A stretch of DNA of 64,000 nucleotides from Pseudarthrobacter cellobiosi. Lineage in GTDB: Bacteria; Actinomycetota; Actinomycetes; Actinomycetales; Micrococcaceae. The notes below the pieces were generated by a model. The model had not been told where the DNA came from, did no database searches, and saw nothing but the letters and a program-made list of their open reading frames with translations. The translations under genes were made by a program, and so were the position numbers. Shown piece by piece: positions 41,461-49,390 of the stretch. The stretch's first letter is position 1, and each line of letters begins with the position of its first letter. The DNA lies in assembly GCF_023913755.1 (NCBI RefSeq), contig NZ_JAMXBJ010000050.1, positions 574,610-638,609 of the forward strand, in the 5' to 3' direction.

Positions 41461-42237
41461 ATGAACGCGCAATCCTTCGCCGCTGCAGGCAGGCCCTCCG
41501 CCCCCTCCGCCGCTCCCGAATCCTTGACCGGAACAGACCCCGCCGGCGGCATAAACACCGGCCTCCCGCACAGCGCCAGGCTGTACCTGTGCACCGACGC
41601 GCGCCGGGACCGCGGGGACTTTGGCGAGTTTGTGGACGCGGCGTTTGCCGGCGGCGTGGACATCATCCAGCTCCGGGACAAGGCGATCGAGGCGGCGGAG
41701 GAGCTGGAGCTGCTGGCCGTGCTTCAGGCCGCGGCCGAACGCCACGGAAAGCTGTGGTCCGTCAACGACCGTGCCGATATCGCGCTACTGTCCGGCGCCC
41801 CCGTCTTCCACATCGGGCAGAAAGACCTGCCGGTCGCTTCCGCCCGCACGCTCCTCGGCCCACCCGCAGCGATCGGCCTTTCCACCCACACCGCCGAGCA
41901 GATCGAAGGCGCCATCCGGCTGTCCGGTGGGCTGACTGACCAAAGCGGCCTGGACTACTTCTGCGTAGGACCGGTCTGGGCCACTCCGACGAAACCGGGC
42001 CGGGCCGCCGTCGGCCTCGACCTGGTGCGGTACGCGGCCGAAGCAGTCCGCGCTGCCGGTGGAACCCAGGCCACGCTGCCCTGGTTTGCCATCGGAGGCA
42101 TCGATCTCGGCAACGTGGAGCAGGTGGTGGAGGCCGGCGCCGGCAGGGTTGTTGTGGTGCGTGCCATCACCGAAGCCTCCGACCCCGCAGCGGCGGCCGC
42201 GGCACTCCTGGCCGCCCTGGACGCGGGCGCGTCCTGA
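41461..42237 (+). CDS. thiE: thiamine-phosphate synthase
   Basis: Joins HMP pyrophosphate and thiazole phosphate to thiamine phosphate. It has 258 residues, with a non-conserved Ala/Pro-rich N-terminal extension of about 35 residues. The barrel shows LYLCTDARRDRGDFGEFVD, GGVDIIQLRDKAIEAAEEL, LWSVNDRADIALLSGAPVFH and HIGQKDLPVASARTLLG, and YFCVGPVWATPTKPGRAAVG carries the phosphate and product site. The ATG at 41461 follows a TTAGGCT that could be a -10 box, so the mRNA may be leaderless. It is divergent from thiO; the riboswitch lies between them on the other strand. Confidence 0.95.
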   Translation: MNAQSFAAAGRPSAPSAAPESLTGTDPAGGINTGLPHSARLYLCTDARRDRGDFGEFVDAAFAGGVDIIQLRDKAIEAAEELELLAVLQAAAERHGKLWSVNDRADIALLSGAPVFHIGQKDLPVASARTLLGPPAAIGLSTHTAEQIEGAIRLSGGLTDQSGLDYFCVGPVWATPTKPGRAAVGLDLVRYAAEAVRAAGGTQATLPWFAIGGIDLGNVEQVVEAGAGRVVVVRAITEASDPAAAAAALLAALDAGAS

Positions 42238-42301
42238 CAATCCTCCGCGTGGCGGACGGCCGGCGTGCACGATCCGTGGAAATCGAGCTAACCTGACTTT
42301 C

Positions 42302-43807
42302 GTGTCACATCATAGGTTGGCCCCCAATGTCCACGAGCAAACCAACGACCTCGCGGCGGCGCTGAGCGCCCTGCGTACCGAGCTGGAACTGCCGGGGCCA
42401 TACCCGGCGGAGGCGGTCCGGGACGCGGAAGCGGCAGTGGCCGCACACGAATTGCCGGGCGCTGACCTGACGGACGTGGACTTCCTCACCATCGATCCGG
42501 CGTCGTCCACTGACCTGGACCAGGCGTTGTTCATCGAGCGTGCGAGCACGGGCTACCGGGTGCTTTACGCCATCGCTGACGTGCCGTCCTTTGTGCGCCC
42601 CGGCGGCGGACTGGACGCGGAGACCCGGCGCCGCGGCCAGACGTTCTACGCCCCTGACGGCCGTATCCCGCTGCACCCGGAAGTCATCAGCGAAGGTGCC
42701 GGCAGCCTCTTGGCCGGGCAGCTGTGTTCCGCCTACGTGTGGGAGTTCGGGCTGGACGACGCCGCGCAGGTCTCCACTGTGAGCGTCCAGAGGGCAACCA
42801 TCCGCAGCCGTGCCAAGCTGAGCTACAAGGGGGTCCAGGCCGAATTCGACGCCGGGACGGCCGGTCCTGTCCTGCAGCTCCTGAAGGAAGTGGGGCTCAA
42901 GCGCGTTGAACTGGAGCGACAGCGCGGCGGCGCCAGCCTGAACATGCCGGAGCAGGAAATCGTGCAACTGCCCGACGGCGGCTACCGGATTGCCGCTGCA
43001 CCGCAGCTGCCGGTGGAGGACTGGAACGCCCAGATCTCCCTGATGACGGGGATGGCGGCGGCAAACCTGATGTTGGCGGGAAAAGTGGGCATCCTGCGGA
43101 CCATGCCCGCGCCGGATGAGCGCTCCCTGCGTCACTTCCGCCTCCAGACCGAGGCCTTGGGCAAGCCGTGGGACGGCAAGATCAGCTACGGCGAATACCT
43201 CCGCAGCCTTGATCCGACAGAGCCCCGGCAACTGGCCATCCTGCACTCCGCCGGTATGCTGTTCCGCGGCGCCAGCTACACGGCGTTCGACGGCACAGTC
43301 CCGGAAGACGCCATCCAGTCCGCCATCGGCGCCGCCTATGCCCACACCACAGCACCACTCCGACGCCTTATCGACCGCTTTGTCCTGGTGATCTGCGAAG
43401 CCCTGAGCAACGGCAAGCCAGTACCGGACTGGGCGCGGGAAGCCCTGCCGTCCCTGCCGGAGATCATGGCCGGATCCGACCAGCTGGCATCGCGGATGGA
43501 ACGCATGGCGCTGGACACTGTGGAGGCCGCGCTCCTGGTCAACCATGTGGGCCAGGAATTCGATGCGATCGTGATCTCCGGCTCCAAGCCGCAGAAGGAC
43601 AACGGCAACGGCAACGGGAAAAACGGCAACGGCACCAAGAACGGTGCCGCAAAAAACGGGAATGGCCCCTCGGGGATCATCCAGATCGCCAAACCCGCCG
43701 TGACGGCCCGGTGCGGCGGCGACCTGGAATCCGGCACCAAGGTGCGGGTCCGCCTGATCTCCTCCGATATCGCCGCCCGCGAGGTCCACTTTGAGTTGCT
43801 GGCCTGA
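42302..43807 (+). CDS. RNB-domain ribonuclease (RNase II/R family)
   Basis: Exoribonuclease-like protein of 501 residues. The metal-binding block reads VDFLTIDPASSTDLDQALFI, where RNase II has four Asp; here the first three are present and the last is Gln. Other RNB segments are RRGQTFYAPDGRIPLHPEVI, HFRLQTEALGKPWDG, and YAHTTAPLRRLIDRFVLV. Near the C-terminus is an unusual Asn/Gly/Lys-rich stretch (DNGNGNGKNGNGTKNG and more, about 43597-43667), followed by a short OB-like end. There are no cold-shock domains, unlike RNase R. I chose the GTG at 42302, since an earlier in-frame ATG would lie inside thiE. Cytoplasmic. Confidence 0.88.
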   Translation: MSHHRLAPNVHEQTNDLAAALSALRTELELPGPYPAEAVRDAEAAVAAHELPGADLTDVDFLTIDPASSTDLDQALFIERASTGYRVLYAIADVPSFVRPGGGLDAETRRRGQTFYAPDGRIPLHPEVISEGAGSLLAGQLCSAYVWEFGLDDAAQVSTVSVQRATIRSRAKLSYKGVQAEFDAGTAGPVLQLLKEVGLKRVELERQRGGASLNMPEQEIVQLPDGGYRIAAAPQLPVEDWNAQISLMTGMAAANLMLAGKVGILRTMPAPDERSLRHFRLQTEALGKPWDGKISYGEYLRSLDPTEPRQLAILHSAGMLFRGASYTAFDGTVPEDAIQSAIGAAYAHTTAPLRRLIDRFVLVICEALSNGKPVPDWAREALPSLPEIMAGSDQLASRMERMALDTVEAALLVNHVGQEFDAIVISGSKPQKDNGNGNGKNGNGTKNGAAKNGNGPSGIIQIAKPAVTARCGGDLESGTKVRVRLISSDIAAREVHFELLA

Positions 43808-44098
43808 ATGATTTCCGCGCTGCCTGATCGGCCCAAAGCCGGGATTCAGGGTCCGTGCGGCTAGACTGAAGAAGTAGATATGGATGCCCGGTCGTTGATT
43901 TCCTTGATTTGAATTCAACAAGCCCGCCCCTACGCGATCTTGAGATGCACCCGTTGGTCACCAGTGCCAGCATTTTGATAGCCCGCGATCGGCTTCCACT
44001 GGATTTGCTTGCGCGCCAGAGCGTGCTCCGGAACGGCCACGTTGGCCGGCCCGTTGAGCAGGCAGCGCCAATGCCCAAATGAATAAGGAAACTCCCCT
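43808..44098 (+). other. long 5' leader of the DEAD-box helicase gene
   Basis: About 290 bp separates the ribonuclease and helicase genes. It contains a small palindrome TTGAATTCAA (43909-43918), a possible 45-codon ORF (43945-44082), and the helicase ribosome site AAGGAA at 44086-44091. Long structured leaders are common for cold-inducible RNA helicases; whether this is one is inference. No terminator for the ribonuclease gene is evident. Confidence 0.45.
43945..44082 (+). CDS. possible upstream ORF in the helicase leader
   Basis: An ATG at 43945 opens a 45-residue frame (MHPLVTSASILIARDRLPLD at the start, QAAPMPK at the end) that stops at 44080-44082, 16 bp before the helicase GTG. I do not recognise it. 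No convincing ribosome site precedes it, and its third-position GC is lower than in its neighbours. The opposite strand is also open across the same bases. Listed as a candidate only. Confidence 0.2.
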   Translation: MHPLVTSASILIARDRLPLDLLARQSVLRNGHVGRPVEQAAPMPK

Positions 44099-45793
44099 GT
44101 GAGTGAATTGCATACCCACCAGATCCTGACTGACGACTCCGGCATCGAGACGATCGAACCCGAAGAAACCATCATCTCGGACGAGAAGCCGCACGAGATC
44201 GAGGAGAAATCCTTCGCTGACTACAACGTCCGCGCCGACATCGTGGAGTCCCTCGCCGACGCCGGGATCACCCACCCCTTCCCCATCCAGGCCATGACCC
44301 TGCCGGTGGCGCTTTCGGGCCACGACATCATCGGGCAGGCCAAGACCGGCACCGGCAAAACCCTCGGCTTCGGCATTCCCGCGCTGCAGCGCGTGGTGGG
44401 TCCGGACGACGCCGGCTACGACAAGCTCGCCGTTCCGGGTGCACCTCAAGCCCTGGTCATCGTGCCGACGCGCGAGCTGGCCGTCCAGGTGGCCAATGAT
44501 CTCCAGAACGCATCCCGCAGGCGGAACGCCCGCATCACCACCATCTACGGCGGCCGTGCCTACGAGCCCCAGGTGGAAGCCCTGCAGAACGGCGTCGAGG
44601 TGGTCGTCGGAACCCCCGGCCGCCTCATCGACCTCTACAAGCAGAAGCACCTCGTCCTCAAGAACGTCAAGATGGTCATCCTTGACGAGGCCGATGAAAT
44701 GCTGGACCTCGGATTCCTGCCGGACGTGGAAACCCTCATCGCCGGTACCCCTGCAGTCCGCCAGACCCTGCTGTTCTCCGCCACGATGCCGGGCCCGGTC
44801 ATCGCCATGGCCCGCCGCTACATGACGCAGCCCACCCATATCCGGGCCGCTGATCCGGACGACGAGGGCCTCACCAAGCGCGACATCCGCCAGCTCATCT
44901 ACCGTGCCCACAGCATGGACAAGATCGAAGTTGTGGCCCGCATCCTGCAGGCACGCGGACGCGGCCGGACCATCATCTTCACCAAAACCAAGCGCACCGC
45001 CGCGAAGGTTGCCGAGGAGCTTGTGGACCGTGGCTTCGCCGCCGCTGCCATCCACGGTGACCTTGGCCAGGGCGCCCGCGAGCAGGCGCTCCGTGCCTTC
45101 CGCAACAACAAGGTGGACGTCCTGGTGGCCACTGACGTCGCCGCCCGCGGCATCGACGTCGACGACGTCACGCACGTCATCAACTACCAGTGCGTTGAGG
45201 ACGAAAAGATCTACCTGCACCGTGTGGGCCGTACCGGCCGCGCGGGCAACAAGGGCACAGCAGTGACCTTCGTTGACTGGGACGATATGCCGCGCTGGGG
45301 CCTGATCAACAAGGCCTTGGGGCTCAGCGTCCCGGAGCCCGTGGAAACGTACTCCTCCTCCCCGCACCTTTACGAAGAGCTGGATATTCCGGAAGGCACC
45401 AAGGGCCGCCTGCCCCGCAACAAGCGTGTGCTGGCCGGCGTCGACGCCGAGGTCCTCGAGGACCTGGGCGAGACCGGCAAAAAGAACACCCGTCCCAGCG
45501 GTGGCCGTGACAGCGGGCGCGACGGCAACCGCGACGCCGGCCGCTCCGGTGCTCGCGACAGCAGCAGCCGCCGCACCGGCGAGCCCGGCGGACGCTCCGG
45601 TGACCGCCGTCGTCGTACCTCTGATGCGGCGACCGCCGGCACCAGCCCCGCCCCCGAACCGGCTGCTGCGGCTCCGGCCGAAGGCGAAGTGGACCCCCGT
45701 GCCCGCCGCAGCCGGACCCGCACCCGCCGCCGCAACGGCGAAGTGGTGGCCGGTGCCGACAACGGCCCGCAGCAGCGCAGCACCGAGGCATAA
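44099..45793 (+). CDS. DEAD/DEAH-box RNA helicase
   Basis: ATP-dependent RNA helicase of 564 residues. Motifs in order: Q-motif PFPIQAMTLPVAL, motif I AKTGTGKTLGFG, Ia PTRELAVQV, GTPGRLIDLY, II VILDEADEMLDLGF, III LFSATMPGP, IV-V IIFTKTKRTAAKVAEEL and TDVAARGIDVDDV, VI HRVGRTGRAGNKG. After residue 430 comes a basic Arg/Gly/Ser/Asp-rich tail of about 120 residues (for example GRDSGRDGNRDAGRSG), probably RNA-binding and disordered. The GTG start follows AAGGAA. Probably acts in RNA decay or ribosome assembly, and stands between a ribonuclease and a DNA methyltransferase gene. Resembles Rv3211/RhlE in context. Confidence 0.94.
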   Translation: MSELHTHQILTDDSGIETIEPEETIISDEKPHEIEEKSFADYNVRADIVESLADAGITHPFPIQAMTLPVALSGHDIIGQAKTGTGKTLGFGIPALQRVVGPDDAGYDKLAVPGAPQALVIVPTRELAVQVANDLQNASRRRNARITTIYGGRAYEPQVEALQNGVEVVVGTPGRLIDLYKQKHLVLKNVKMVILDEADEMLDLGFLPDVETLIAGTPAVRQTLLFSATMPGPVIAMARRYMTQPTHIRAADPDDEGLTKRDIRQLIYRAHSMDKIEVVARILQARGRGRTIIFTKTKRTAAKVAEELVDRGFAAAAIHGDLGQGAREQALRAFRNNKVDVLVATDVAARGIDVDDVTHVINYQCVEDEKIYLHRVGRTGRAGNKGTAVTFVDWDDMPRWGLINKALGLSVPEPVETYSSSPHLYEELDIPEGTKGRLPRNKRVLAGVDAEVLEDLGETGKKNTRPSGGRDSGRDGNRDAGRSGARDSSSRRTGEPGGRSGDRRRRTSDAATAGTSPAPEPAAAAPAEGEVDPRARRSRTRTRRRNGEVVAGADNGPQQRSTEA

Positions 45794-45801
45794 CCGCCTC
45801 G

Positions 45802-46674
45802 ATGACTGACACCGTCTGGGCGCCGGACGGCAGCAACCTGGTGGTTCACGCGGACAACGCGGAGTTCCTCCCCTCGCTGCCGGACGGCGCCTTCACCTTG
45901 ATATACGTTGACCCGCCGTTCAACACCGGCAGGGTCCAGAAGCGCCAGGAAACGCGGATGGTGCTGAACACAGACGGTGACGGCGACCGCGTGGGCTTCA
46001 AGGGGCGTTCCTACGACACCATCAAGGGCGCCCTGCACCGGTACGATGACGCCTTCAGTGACTACTGGTCATTCCTGGAACCCCGGCTCGTGGAGGCCTG
46101 GCGGCTGCTGGCTGACGACGGCACGCTGTACCTCCACCTGGACTACCGGGAAGTCCATTACGCCAAGGTGATGCTTGACGCGATCTTCGGCCGTGAGTGC
46201 TTCCTCAACGAGATCATCTGGGCGTACGACTACGGTGCCCGGGCCAAGTACCGCTGGCCCACCAAGCACGACAACATCCTCGTGTACGTCAAGAACCCGG
46301 CGAAATACCACTTCGACAACGCCGAGGTGGACCGCGAGCCGTACATGGCACCGGGCCTGGTGACACCGGCGAAGCGGGAACTCGGGAAGCTGCCCACCGA
46401 CGTCTGGTGGCACACCATCGTCTCCCCCACAGGCAAGGAAAAGACCGGCTACCCCACGCAGAAGCCCGAGGGCCTCATCCGCCGTGTGGTGACGGCGTCA
46501 AGCCGGCCCGGTGACTGGTGCCTGGACTTCTTCGCCGGTTCCGGAACCCTGGGCGCCGTGGCGGCCAAACTGGACCGGAAGTTCGTGTGTGTGGACCAGA
46601 ACCAGCCGGCCATCGACGTGATGGCCAAGCGGTTGGGTGCCAAGGCAACCTTTACGTCGTTCCCGCCCAACTGA
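45802..46674 (+). CDS. solitary site-specific DNA methyltransferase (N6-adenine/N4-cytosine type)
   Basis: Methyltransferase of 290 residues of the beta-class order: the catalytic motif IV comes first, LIYVDPPFNTGRVQKRQ, and the SAM-binding motif I comes late, WCLDFFAGSGTLGAVAAKL. Motif X-like TGYPTQKPEGLIRRVV lies just before it. DPPF is compatible with amino-methylation of adenine or cytosine. No restriction endonuclease or specificity subunit is adjacent, so it is an orphan enzyme, perhaps epigenetic in role. It begins 8 bp after the helicase gene, and its stop codon abuts the stop of the convergent PHP gene with no spacer. Confidence 0.88.
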   Translation: MTDTVWAPDGSNLVVHADNAEFLPSLPDGAFTLIYVDPPFNTGRVQKRQETRMVLNTDGDGDRVGFKGRSYDTIKGALHRYDDAFSDYWSFLEPRLVEAWRLLADDGTLYLHLDYREVHYAKVMLDAIFGRECFLNEIIWAYDYGARAKYRWPTKHDNILVYVKNPAKYHFDNAEVDREPYMAPGLVTPAKRELGKLPTDVWWHTIVSPTGKEKTGYPTQKPEGLIRRVVTASSRPGDWCLDFFAGSGTLGAVAAKLDRKFVCVDQNQPAIDVMAKRLGAKATFTSFPPN

Positions 46675-47523
46675 TCAGGGACGGACGACTGCGGTTCCCG
46701 TGCCCAGCTCCTCAATCCGTGCCAGCACGTCCGCGGTGGTGAGGTTTTCTCCGAGCAGGTTCGGTTTTCCTGTGCCGTGGTAATCCGAAGAACCCGTGAT
46801 CAGCAGTCCGTGCTTGGCGGCGAGCCCACGCAGGAATTCCCGCCCTTCCTCCGGATTGTCCCGATGGTCGATCTCCAGCCCTGCCAAGCCTGCATCGATC
46901 ATGTCCCGATAGGTTCGCTCCCCCACGATCCGACCGCGGCCCGACGCCACGGGGTGGGCGAACACGGGAACGCCACCAGCGGCACGGACCAGTTCGACGG
47001 CGGTGGCCGGGTCGGGTGCGTAGTGCTGGACAAAGTAGCGCGAATGGGACGTCAGGATGGACGTGAACGCCTCCGAGCGGTCTGCCACCACGCCGGCCGC
47101 CACCAAAGCATCAGCGATGTGCGGCCGGCCCAGCGTAGCCCCGGGAGCCACATGGTGGATGACGTCGTCCCACGTCAGCGGGTAGTCCTCGGCGAGCAGG
47201 GTCACCATCCGTTCGGCCCGGGTGAGGCGCGCGTCCTTGGCCTTGGTGATCTCTTCAAGCAGCCCCGGGTGGTCAGGATCGTGCAGGTAGCTCAGCAGAT
47301 GCACGCTGATGCCCTGCCCGGTCCGGCAGGAGACCTCCATGCCTGGGACCAGTGCCACCCCGTTTTCCAACGCCGCGAGGGACGCTTCAGCCCAGCCGTC
47401 CGTGGAGTCGTGATCGGTTAGTGCCACCACGTCCAGGCCCGCCCGGGCAGCCGAAGCCATCACGTCGGCGGGGGTTTCGGTGCCGTCCGAAACGTTCGAG
47501 TGGGCATGCAGGTCAATCCTCAC
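46675..47523 (-). CDS. PHP-domain phosphoesterase (nucleoside bisphosphate phosphatase / RNase AM-like)
   Basis: Protein of 282 residues of the PHP family. Metal ligands are visible in IDLHAHSNVSDGTETPADV, VVALTDHDSTDGWAEA, PGMEVSCRTGQGISVHLLSY, GVPVFAHPVASGRGR and the C-terminal ITGSSDYHGTGKPNLLG. This set matches YciV/TrpH-like enzymes that hydrolyse 3',5'-nucleoside bisphosphates and trim RNA 5' ends. The start is GTG at 47523. It is transcribed away from the aminopeptidase gene and tail-to-tail with the DNA methyltransferase gene. Confidence 0.92.
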   Translation of the reverse strand: MRIDLHAHSNVSDGTETPADVMASAARAGLDVVALTDHDSTDGWAEASLAALENGVALVPGMEVSCRTGQGISVHLLSYLHDPDHPGLLEEITKAKDARLTRAERMVTLLAEDYPLTWDDVIHHVAPGATLGRPHIADALVAAGVVADRSEAFTSILTSHSRYFVQHYAPDPATAVELVRAAGGVPVFAHPVASGRGRIVGERTYRDMIDAGLAGLEIDHRDNPEEGREFLRGLAAKHGLLITGSSDYHGTGKPNLLGENLTTADVLARIEELGTGTAVVRP

Positions 47524-47594
47524 TTGCCCAGCCTAGTTGACCGCGTCCGCGCCGGTATTGGCCCCCGGCTCGGTGCCGGTGAGACGATGGTGCC

Positions 47595-49193
47595 GTGAAC
47601 GATGCCGAAAACACCCCGACCTCTGCCTCCCAGCCCCTCGACGAGCGCGTCAACAACCGCTCTCAGCGGCCCAGTTCCGCTGCCTTCAAGGCCTTTATGG
47701 CCAGTAACTGGGCGCCGTCCGGGCAGCACCTGCCGGCGCTCGACGCCGTGGCCAACTACGCCGCGGCCCGGCGCAAGGCCATCTCAGAGAAGTTCAAAGG
47801 CGAACGCCTGGTCATCCCCGCCGGTCCGCTGAAGGTCCGCTCCAACGACTGCGACTACCGGTTCCGTCCGCATTCCGGCTTCGCGCATCTCACCGGGCTG
47901 GGCCTGGACCATGAGCCGGACGCCGTGCTCATTCTGGAACCGGCCGGTGAAGGAAAGGGCGACGGCGGCAGTCACCACCGTGCCACGCTGTACTTCCGTC
48001 CGCTGGCCGACCGGGATACAGAACAGTTCTACGCTGACTCCCGTTCCGGCGAGTTCTGGATCGGTGCACGGCCCACCCTGGCCGAGTTCAAAGCGCGCCT
48101 GGGCCTGGCCACCGCCCACATCGATGGACTTGAATCCGCGATCACCAAGAACGTGGGTGCCCCGGAGATCGGCGGCATCTCGATCCGACTGGTGCGCAAG
48201 GTAGACGAGAACATCGACGCCCTGGTGGATACTGCCCGGTACAACACTGCCAAGGACCCGGACAACCTGGACCTGGCTGTCCTGGATGCACTGGATGAAA
48301 AGCTTTCCGAAGCGCTGTCTGAACTCCGCCTCCTGAAGGATGAGTGGGAAATCGAACAGATGATGACTGCAGTAGCTGCGACTGTCGAGGGCTTCGTGGA
48401 GGTAGTCAAGGCCCTGCCCCGCGCCCTGACCCATGCCCGCGGCGAGCGCGTGGTGGAAGGCGCGTTCTTTGCCCGTGCCCGCGAGGTAGGCAACGAACTG
48501 GGCTACGACACCATCGCCGCCGCCGGCAACAACGCCACAGTCCTGCACTGGACGCGGAACACCGGCAGGATCAACGCCGGCGAACTGCTGCTGCTGGACG
48601 CCGGCGTTGAAGCGGACTCGCTCTACACCGCAGACGTCACCCGCACACTGCCGGTCAACGGCGCATTCACCGCAGTCCAGCGCAAGGTTTACGAGGCAGT
48701 CCTGGATGCTGCCGACGCCGGATTCGCCGCTGCCCAGCCAGGTGCCAGGTTCCGGGACATCCACACCGCCGCGACCACCGTGTTGGCGGAACGCCTCGCC
48801 GAGTGGGGGCTGCTCCCGGTGAGTGTCGAGGAAGCCGTCAGCCCGGAAGGCCAGCAGCACCGCCGCTGGATGCCGCACGGCACCAGTCACCACCTTGGCC
48901 TGGATGTCCACGACTGTGCCCAGGCAAAGCGCGAACTGTACCTCGACGGCATCCTCACGGAGGGCATGGTCTTCACCATCGAACCCGGCCTGTATTTCAA
49001 GAACGAGGACCTGGCCATCCCGGCTGAGTACCGCGGCATTGGAGTGCGGATCGAGGACGACATCCTGATGACGGCCGATGGTCCCGTGAACCTCAGCGCC
49101 GCGCTGCCCCGCAAGGCCGACGACGTCGAGTCCTGGATGGCAGGCATCTACCAAGAGCTGGAGGGCGGCTTGGCAAGCGGCCACATCCGCTAG
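47595..49193 (+). CDS. aminopeptidase P family protein (Xaa-Pro aminopeptidase, M24B)
   Basis: Metallopeptidase of 532 residues that removes an N-terminal residue before Pro. The N-terminal domain shows RSNDCDYRFRPHSGFAHLTG. The catalytic pita-bread domain has the five metal ligands in place: LLLLDAGVEADSLYTADVTR (two Asp), HGTSHHLGLDVHD (His), FTIEPGLYF (Glu) and GVRIEDDILM (Glu). The start is GTG at 47595 (MNDAENTPTSAS). There is no signal peptide, so it is cytoplasmic. It is followed by a perfect 14-bp hairpin at 49202-49237. Confidence 0.95.
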   Translation: MNDAENTPTSASQPLDERVNNRSQRPSSAAFKAFMASNWAPSGQHLPALDAVANYAAARRKAISEKFKGERLVIPAGPLKVRSNDCDYRFRPHSGFAHLTGLGLDHEPDAVLILEPAGEGKGDGGSHHRATLYFRPLADRDTEQFYADSRSGEFWIGARPTLAEFKARLGLATAHIDGLESAITKNVGAPEIGGISIRLVRKVDENIDALVDTARYNTAKDPDNLDLAVLDALDEKLSEALSELRLLKDEWEIEQMMTAVAATVEGFVEVVKALPRALTHARGERVVEGAFFARAREVGNELGYDTIAAAGNNATVLHWTRNTGRINAGELLLLDAGVEADSLYTADVTRTLPVNGAFTAVQRKVYEAVLDAADAGFAAAQPGARFRDIHTAATTVLAERLAEWGLLPVSVEEAVSPEGQQHRRWMPHGTSHHLGLDVHDCAQAKRELYLDGILTEGMVFTIEPGLYFKNEDLAIPAEYRGIGVRIEDDILMTADGPVNLSAALPRKADDVESWMAGIYQELEGGLASGHIR

Positions 49194-49201
49194 AGGTCGT
49201 T

Positions 49202-49237
49202 GCGTCCAGCGCATCTCCGCAGGGATGCGCTGGACGC
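49202..49237 (+). terminator. hairpin after the aminopeptidase gene
   Basis: GCGTCCAGCGCATC (49202-49215) pairs exactly with GATGCGCTGGACGC (49224-49237) around an eight-base loop. It starts 8 bp after the stop codon. Only a weak T-poor sequence follows, so termination may be partial, but the position fits a terminator. Confidence 0.75.
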
Positions 49238-49268
49238 CATACCCCTTGATGAAGCTCTCATAACAGTT

Positions 49269-49288
49269 CTTGGCAATCGCTTGCCAAG
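49269..49288. promoter_or_regulatory. LacI-family-like operator upstream of the sugar ABC operon
   Basis: CTTGGCAA (49269-49276) and TTGCCAAG (49281-49288) are exact inverted copies around TCGC, about 103-122 bp upstream of the binding-protein start. Sugar transporters of this type are usually controlled by LacI-family repressors that bind such palindromes. No LacI gene is in the window. Confidence 0.6.
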
Positions 49289-49332
49289 AGTTGGCGTTGA
49301 TGAATACGCTAGCCGCAGAGAAAGAAAATCGT

Positions 49333-49349
49333 AGACTGAATTTTAGTCT
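49333..49349. promoter_or_regulatory. second imperfect palindrome before the sugar ABC operon
   Basis: AGACT (49333-49337) and AGTCT (49345-49349) flank GAATTTT, 42 bp upstream of the start codon at 49391. It lies where a promoter -10 region or an mRNA leader hairpin would be; TAGACT at 49332 could itself be a -10 box. Assignment is tentative. Confidence 0.35.
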
Positions 49350-49390
49350 CGGATCTCTGCCGCAATGTACGTCTTCAAAGGAGAAGCCTC

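Noticed and set aside
42305..45367. Two long minus-strand open frames opposite the RNB ribonuclease and DEAD-box helicase
   Set aside because: Both overlap genes with complete motif sets; the translations are His/Gln/Gly-rich antisense sequence.
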